From contig JAJTCI010000026.1 of the NCBI GenBank assembly GCA_021323155.1, positions 1-13,375 on the forward strand: a stretch of DNA of 13,375 bases, in the 5' to 3' direction. This stretch comes from Chitinophagaceae bacterium. Lineage in GTDB: Bacteria > Bacteroidota > Bacteroidia > Chitinophagales > Chitinophagaceae. The notes below the pieces were generated by a model that did not search any database, was not told where the DNA came from, and was given only the letters and a program-made list of their open reading frames with translations. Of this stretch, positions 6,482 to 10,546 are shown piece after piece. Both the position numbers and the translations under genes were made by a program. Positions within the stretch are counted from its first letter, which is position 1. Every line of letters begins with the position of its first letter.

Positions 6482-8272
6482 ATGAGTAAATTACTCAGGG
6501 ATATCGGGCTCGCGCTGCGTTTGTGGTTGCTCACTTCACTCGTGTTAAGTATTGGCATCATTGTATTCATTCTCGCTGGTAACGCACCCGCGCTCCTCGC
6601 CATCATTGTCGTTCCGGGGTGTATGATCGCCGCGATTCCGGCATTGCTCCTCCTGGTGGTCTCCATGCGGTTGATCGCGTGGTCGGGGGGCGGCGTACAA
6701 TCCAGGATCCACAAACTCATATTTTTGTGCGCGGGCATATGCCTGGTCTATGGTTGTTTCGCAGGCCTGGTGTTGCCCAACCTCGTACCGGGTATTAGCC
6801 CCGCCTATGGCATCCTCATTTGCGCCGCGGTTCTTTTCGCCTGCGTGATCGCCGCCATCGCGCTGAGTTTTCGACAACTCAACAATTACTTCAGCGAACA
6901 CGGCGAGCCAACAACTCACATCAATTCAAACACCACATATATGGAAACAACCAATACCGATGCACCGGTGAACGAACGTTCAAACAAAGTACTCATCAAA
7001 GGCATCATTACGGGTGTCCTCATCATGGTCATGCTCATCCCTACGCTCTTTGTCAACAACCTGGTAAAAGAACGCGAACAACGGCAAAAAGAAATAGTAC
7101 AGGAAGTGAGCAGCAAATGGGCCGGGGCCCAACGCGTATCCGGTCCATACCTCTACGTACCCTACGCCGAACATACCGTCGGCAGCGATGGAAAACTTCG
7201 TACCAGCACCCGGCAGATCGTTTTGCTACCGGAGAACCTGTCCGTTAACGGCCGGATCATACCGGAGGAAGCGCATCGCTCCATTTATCATGTATTGCTT
7301 TACCGTGCCAACCTGCAGGCCACCGGCTCGTTCAATATCACATTGCCCGGTGACATTCTCCCGGAGAACGTCGATTTTTCCAAAGCCAGGATATGCGTCG
7401 GGCTGAGTGATTACAAAGGCATCGAAGAAAAGCTGACCATCGTGTTCAATAATACGAAGTATAACCTCGCTGCCGGACTTCCTACTACGGAGATCGATGC
7501 TGCAGGTGTATCCGCGCCCGTGGCACTGACCGCGGCAGACCTTGGAAAGCCGCTTGCTTTTAACGCGGCCCTGAACCTAAGGGGAAGCAGCCAGCTGCGC
7601 TTTCTCCCGCTTAGTGCCAACAGCCAGTACCATATCAATTCACTTTGGCCGGACCCTTCATTCGATGGGAACAGCCTGCCCGCCCATCGAAGTGTGAACG
7701 ATTCTGGATTCACGGCCCGCTGGAACTTCAACGAGGCCAACCTGCCATTCGGTACAGTGATCCGGGAGGGCGGGTTTAAATCTGACGTGAGCAGTTTCGG
7801 CGTGAACATGTTGCAGCCGGCCGACCAATATGCAAAAACACTGCGCAGCGTTAAGTACGCGATCCTTTTCATCGGGCTAACCTTCGCGCTGTTCTTTATC
7901 GTTGAACTGATGCAGCAACGCCCTGTGCACCCGGTGCAGTATGTACTGGTTGGACTCGCCCTGGTCATCTTCTACACCCTGCTTTTATCCATCAGTGAAT
8001 TCATTGCGTTTGATCTTGCTTACGCCATCGCTGCAACAGCCACCGTGTTGCTGATCGCACTGTATGCCAAAGGGCATTTCCAGCGCTGGGGCGTAGCCGC
8101 GTTATTCGCTGGCGTACTCGGGGGCCTGTATGGATTCATATTTATCCTGATCCGTCTCGAAGACACTGCTTTGCTCGTGGGCAGCATTGGTTTGTTCCTC
8201 GTGCTTGCACTGGTGATGTACGCAAGCCGTAAGATCAACTGGTACGGCTACCACCCGAAGACAACCGCGTGA
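6482..8272 (+). CDS. creD: CreD-family inner membrane protein with extra N-terminal four-helix membrane domain
   Basis: 596 aa. Residues 154-596 (443 aa) are a complete CreD-type protein, close to the roughly 450 aa of E. coli CreD: a first membrane helix at about 170-193 (IKGIITGVLIMVMLIPTLFV), the family stretch VNNLVKEREQRQKEIVQEVS, the SGPYLYVPY motif, a large periplasmic beta-rich region to about 455, then five membrane helices (about 459-585). Residues 1-153 are an addition: four hydrophobic segments at about 7-32, 36-64, 77-103 and 107-130, then a polar linker. Met154 (ATG at 6941, after CACATAT) would be a natural CreD start, so this may be a gene fusion by loss of a stop, with possible internal initiation. 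CreD is linked to envelope integrity and beta-lactam response in Proteobacteria, where CreBC controls it; here a winged-helix gene and a shared palindrome take that position. The following gene starts after 22 nt. Confidence 0.9.
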   Translation: MSKLLRDIGLALRLWLLTSLVLSIGIIVFILAGNAPALLAIIVVPGCMIAAIPALLLLVVSMRLIAWSGGGVQSRIHKLIFLCAGICLVYGCFAGLVLPNLVPGISPAYGILICAAVLFACVIAAIALSFRQLNNYFSEHGEPTTHINSNTTYMETTNTDAPVNERSNKVLIKGIITGVLIMVMLIPTLFVNNLVKEREQRQKEIVQEVSSKWAGAQRVSGPYLYVPYAEHTVGSDGKLRTSTRQIVLLPENLSVNGRIIPEEAHRSIYHVLLYRANLQATGSFNITLPGDILPENVDFSKARICVGLSDYKGIEEKLTIVFNNTKYNLAAGLPTTEIDAAGVSAPVALTAADLGKPLAFNAALNLRGSSQLRFLPLSANSQYHINSLWPDPSFDGNSLPAHRSVNDSGFTARWNFNEANLPFGTVIREGGFKSDVSSFGVNMLQPADQYAKTLRSVKYAILFIGLTFALFFIVELMQQRPVHPVQYVLVGLALVIFYTLLLSISEFIAFDLAYAIAATATVLLIALYAKGHFQRWGVAALFAGVLGGLYGFIFILIRLEDTALLVGSIGLFLVLALVMYASRKINWYGYHPKTTA

Positions 8273-8294
8273 TCACGATCTAAACCGTTATAGT

Positions 8295-8687
8295 ATGAAA
8301 TCTACACCACTTACTCATTATGCCACCGGCATCGCAGCTGCGATGCTGGTGGTTCCTACCATGTACTTCCTGGTGAGTGCCTTCCTGCACTACAACCTTG
8401 GGGTGCCCGGTCCATGGAAACTGATCGAACCGGTATTCGAGGATCCCGCGAATAAAGACCTTGGGCTGAACATCAACCTGCTGATCGTATTTGGCCCGGT
8501 AGCTGCCTGCATCGTCGCCCTGTTTTACCTGGTGAATTGTGAAGTGCGCCGCGATAAAGAATTCATACACGTAGCGTTTACTTTTTTCCGCCGCAGCTAT
8601 TACTGGTTCATCGTCATCAGCGCATTGCTGTGTATCGGCGCGCTGGTGCTTTATTTCCTGGGTGAAAACTGCAACTGCCACAATTAA
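8295..8687 (+). CDS. Unknown three-helix membrane protein with C-terminal CxCH motif
   Basis: 130 aa with hydrophobic segments at about 9-33, 55-80 and 98-121. The first loop (PGPWKLIEPVFEDPANKDLG) is polar and the second carries charged residues (CEVRRDKEF). The protein ends in ENCNCHN, so C126, C128 and H129 sit just after the last helix and could bind metal or be oxidised (inference). No family recognised. It lies 22 nt after the CreD stop and 11 nt before the diiron gene, so it is probably part of the same transcription unit. Codon use and composition look like those of its neighbours, supporting a real gene. Confidence 0.8.
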   Translation: MKSTPLTHYATGIAAAMLVVPTMYFLVSAFLHYNLGVPGPWKLIEPVFEDPANKDLGLNINLLIVFGPVAACIVALFYLVNCEVRRDKEFIHVAFTFFRRSYYWFIVISALLCIGALVLYFLGENCNCHN

Positions 8688-8698
8688 CCAGCAAGGCT

Positions 8699-9487
8699 AT
8701 GAGAACATCAGAACAATGGTTTGATTATTTCAGGGAGAACCTGCGCATCAACCGTATCAACTGGTCGCTGCCGCCCACGCTAACCGAACAAGAACTCCAC
8801 ACCGTACTGCATTCCATGCAGGCCTGGCAGCTGGGGGAAACTTCGGACGGGTCCAACCTTATACGTGCCGGCAGGATATACGCCGCGAAGATCAACGACC
8901 CGTTCTATGTATCAACCCTCGAACTGTTTATTAAGGAAGAACAAAAGCACGGTAATAACCTGGGACGCTTCCTCGATATGATCGGTCAGCCCCGGATCAA
9001 AAAGAACTGGGGTGATACTTTATTCAGGAAGATCAGGCATTTCAACACCAGCATGGAATTCTGGACGGTCACAGTGATCACGGTCGAGAATGCCGCCCAA
9101 TTGTATTACCAATCTTTGAAAGACGCCACCCGCTGCGAATTGCTAAAGGAAATCTGCACCGACATCCTCGTCGATGAAGCACCGCACATTCGCTTTCAAC
9201 AGGAAAGGCTTGAAGTGATTTTCAACGCGAAGCCTCCGCGGACTCAGCGTGTCACACGCCTTGCTTACCGGTTCTTTTATTTTTCAACGATACTGGTCGT
9301 TTGGTTTGCACACAAGCGTGTATTCAAGGCCGGCGGAAACAACTTCAGTAAATACTGGCGGAAGATGACGCTGAAATACCGCAAGACGATCGGGATGCTT
9401 AAACGGGCAAACCTCGCAAAGCCAGCCACAGTCTGCACACCGGTTCCCCTTAAAGTGAATCATAAACTGGAATGTCATGGACAGTAA
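8699..9487 (+). CDS. Ferritin-like diiron-carboxylate protein of unknown substrate
   Basis: 262 aa, soluble for most of its length. The ligand pattern of a ferritin-like four-helix diiron site is complete and in order: E47 (WQLGETSDG), E81-x-x-H84 (FIKEEQKHGNN), E130 (VITVENAAQ) and E160-x-x-H163 (VDEAPHIRFQ). Such proteins bind two irons and act as oxygenases, desaturases, peroxidases or iron stores; nothing visible fixes which. Residues about 195-215 (FFYFSTILVVWFAHKRVF) are hydrophobic enough for a membrane anchor or a buried helix, which plain ferritins lack, and the C terminus is basic. The gene begins 11 nt after the 130-aa membrane protein gene with AAGG nearby, and its last 11 nt overlap the start of the DUF1361 gene, so translational coupling is likely. 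The position among four membrane-protein genes suggests a membrane-associated oxidative or repair role (inference). Confidence 0.85.
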   Translation: MRTSEQWFDYFRENLRINRINWSLPPTLTEQELHTVLHSMQAWQLGETSDGSNLIRAGRIYAAKINDPFYVSTLELFIKEEQKHGNNLGRFLDMIGQPRIKKNWGDTLFRKIRHFNTSMEFWTVTVITVENAAQLYYQSLKDATRCELLKEICTDILVDEAPHIRFQQERLEVIFNAKPPRTQRVTRLAYRFFYFSTILVVWFAHKRVFKAGGNNFSKYWRKMTLKYRKTIGMLKRANLAKPATVCTPVPLKVNHKLECHGQ

Positions 9488-10145
9488 AACAATCCGCGCA
9501 ACACGACGCATGATCATGGTCTCACTCGGGTTTACCATGTTATTGCTTTCTTTCCGAATCGCTTACTCCGGAACGTTGTCTTATATTTTCTATGTATGGA
9601 ACTTGTTTCTTGCCCTGGTGCCTTTGTTTTTCAGTGGGCATTTACACAAGGAGAAAAAGATCGGCGCGCGTGCCTGCCTGCTCATTGCGGGCTGGCTGCT
9701 GTTCTTTCCGAATGCACCATACGTGATCACCGATATTTTTCACTACCGGGAGCGGTGGCCGGTACCAAAATGGTATGACCTCCTCCTGGTGGTATCCGCA
9801 GGGTGGAACGGGCTGATGCTGGGTTTTATCTCGCTGCTGCAGGTGGAACAATTCCTCATACGGGTGGTCAACAAAAAAAGGATGCTGGGTTGGTTAAGTG
9901 TCTTCATCTTTCTCTGTGGTTATGGCATTTACATTGGCCGGTTCCTGCGCTTCAATAGCTGGGACCTGGTAACGGACCCCTTCTCCCTGTTAGCTACCTC
10001 AGCACAACATTTCCTGGACCCCCTGGAACATATTGTCGTCTGGAAATTCACGGTGCTGTTTGCTATGACCCTGGCCGTGATCTTCTATGGGATCAGGCAA
10101 CTCGGTACCATGAACACAAGGGTGGAGCCGGGAGACTCGCGTTAA
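9477..10145 (+). CDS. DUF1361 integral membrane protein
   Basis: 222 aa with six predicted membrane helices. It carries the two DUF1361 signatures: LLFFPNAPYVITDIFH (F77-P-N-A-P81 in the third helix region) and GYGIYIGRFLRFNSWD (residues 148-163). The family is widespread but has no proven function. The start at 9477 lies inside the end of the diiron gene in another frame (11-nt overlap), which argues for coupled translation and a shared pathway. Met12 (at 9510) is a possible alternative start giving a shorter cytoplasmic tail. The TAA stop at 10143-10145 overlaps the stop of a minus-strand pseudogene-like frame (10142-10144). No clear plus-strand terminator follows at once; a short ACGGG-TTG-CCCGT hairpin at 10182-10194 lacks a T-run. 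Confidence 0.9.
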   Translation: MDSKTIRATRRMIMVSLGFTMLLLSFRIAYSGTLSYIFYVWNLFLALVPLFFSGHLHKEKKIGARACLLIAGWLLFFPNAPYVITDIFHYRERWPVPKWYDLLLVVSAGWNGLMLGFISLLQVEQFLIRVVNKKRMLGWLSVFIFLCGYGIYIGRFLRFNSWDLVTDPFSLLATSAQHFLDPLEHIVVWKFTVLFAMTLAVIFYGIRQLGTMNTRVEPGDSR

Positions 10146-10328
10146 CGGCAGGGTAAAGCTCCCTTGGTAGCCACTTCTCTCACGGGTTGCCCGTTGATTA
10201 GCAATGCCACGTAAATACCACTTTTTCCACTTTACAGGCAAAGACCTGGCTCCGGGCGGGCGCTGTTGTTGATGACCCTTCGCAGGGGAATGGTTCGCAA
10301 CTGGGTTAGGAAAGAGTTTGATCAAGTC
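10142..10328 (-). pseudogene. Probable decayed remnant of a T9SS C-terminal sorting domain
   Basis: On the minus strand one frame reads DLIKLFPNPVANH (PNP at 10310-10302), the classic opening of a type A T9SS sorting domain. In the next frame, further on, comes SGIYVALLINGQPV (Ser codon at 10222) and a short tail to a TAA at 10144-10142, which matches how such domains end (GIYxxxxxNG). The two parts are in order and on one strand, but they are separated by a frame change near 10290 and an in-frame TAA at 10234-10232. The total is about 57 codons where 70-80 is usual. This reads as the broken last piece of a lost secreted-protein gene. The upstream body is absent: a perfect inverted repeat starts within it at 10319. 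A chance match is possible because the segment is short. Confidence 0.4.
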
Positions 10329-10372
10329 CATACCAAGTCCATATTTTAATGGACTTGGTATGGACTTGATCA
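10319..10372. repeat. Perfect 24-bp inverted repeat with four AAGTCCAT octamers
   Basis: Arms at 10319-10342 and 10349-10372 are exact reverse complements around a 6-nt loop (ATTTTA). Within the left arm the octamer AAGTCCAT occurs twice, separated by ACC; the right arm carries the inverted pair, ATGGACTT-GGT-ATGGACTT, so there are four copies in all. The outer end of each arm is TGATCAAG or its complement. No T-run follows on either strand, so a simple terminator is unlikely. It could be an interspersed (REP/MITE-like) repeat, a recombination end or a multi-copy protein-binding site. A pair of GTAAACC direct repeats, 11 nt apart, follows at 10381-10398. Confidence 0.9.
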
Positions 10373-10498
10373 CATGAAGGGTAAACCGAGAGTAAACCCA
10401 GGCTATATCCAGGTACGACTGTTTTCCGTCCGAATTGCCCCGATTCCCAGGTGGATGGGAGAACCGGGAAGAGGGAAAGACAGGAAATGCTCCAAATA
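10373..10498. other. Non-coding stretch between inverted repeat and terminator
   Basis: Together with the two preceding entries this accounts for the roughly 400 bp between the convergent genes. It holds the GTAAACC pair (10381-10387 and 10392-10398, one helical turn apart), a CCAGG repeat around 10398-10415 and a weak TCCCA/TGGGA hairpin near 10445. No coding frame with family likeness, tRNA or clear promoter is seen. Confidence 0.5.
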
Positions 10499-10528
10499 AA
10501 AAGGCCCCGGGTTTTCCGGGGCCTTTTC
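10498..10528 (-). terminator. Strong intrinsic terminator of the outer-membrane protein gene
   Basis: A perfect 12-bp stem (AAAAGGCCCCGG at 10499-10510 with CCGGGGCCTTTT at 10516-10527) closes on a 5-nt GTTTT loop. On the minus strand it lies 20 nt past the TAG stop of the outer-membrane protein gene and is followed by TTTTTATTT. On the plus strand it is followed by TTTTCAT, so it may also stop transcripts arriving from the six-gene block. Confidence 0.9.
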
Positions 10529-10546
10529 ATATATCTCTTTTGTCGA

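Noticed and set aside
7411..7968. 185-codon minus-strand frame inside the CreD gene
   Set aside because: Antisense shadow of a well-supported coding region, with no recognisable motif.
10182..10194. ACGGG-TTG-CCCGT hairpin as terminator of the six-gene block
   Set aside because: A five-base stem with a three-base loop and no T-run; it also lies in the codons of the sorting-domain remnant.
9999..10373. 124-codon minus-strand frame running from the inverted repeat into the DUF1361 gene
   Set aside because: Only the LFPNPVAN part looks meaningful; the rest is out of frame with the second sorting-domain motif and antisense to DUF1361, so it is recorded as a pseudogene scrap instead.
10146..10546. 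tRNA, small RNA gene or CRISPR in the convergent gap
   Set aside because: No cloverleaf, no repeat-spacer pattern and no promoter-terminator pair was seen; the only repeats are the inverted repeat and short direct repeats described.
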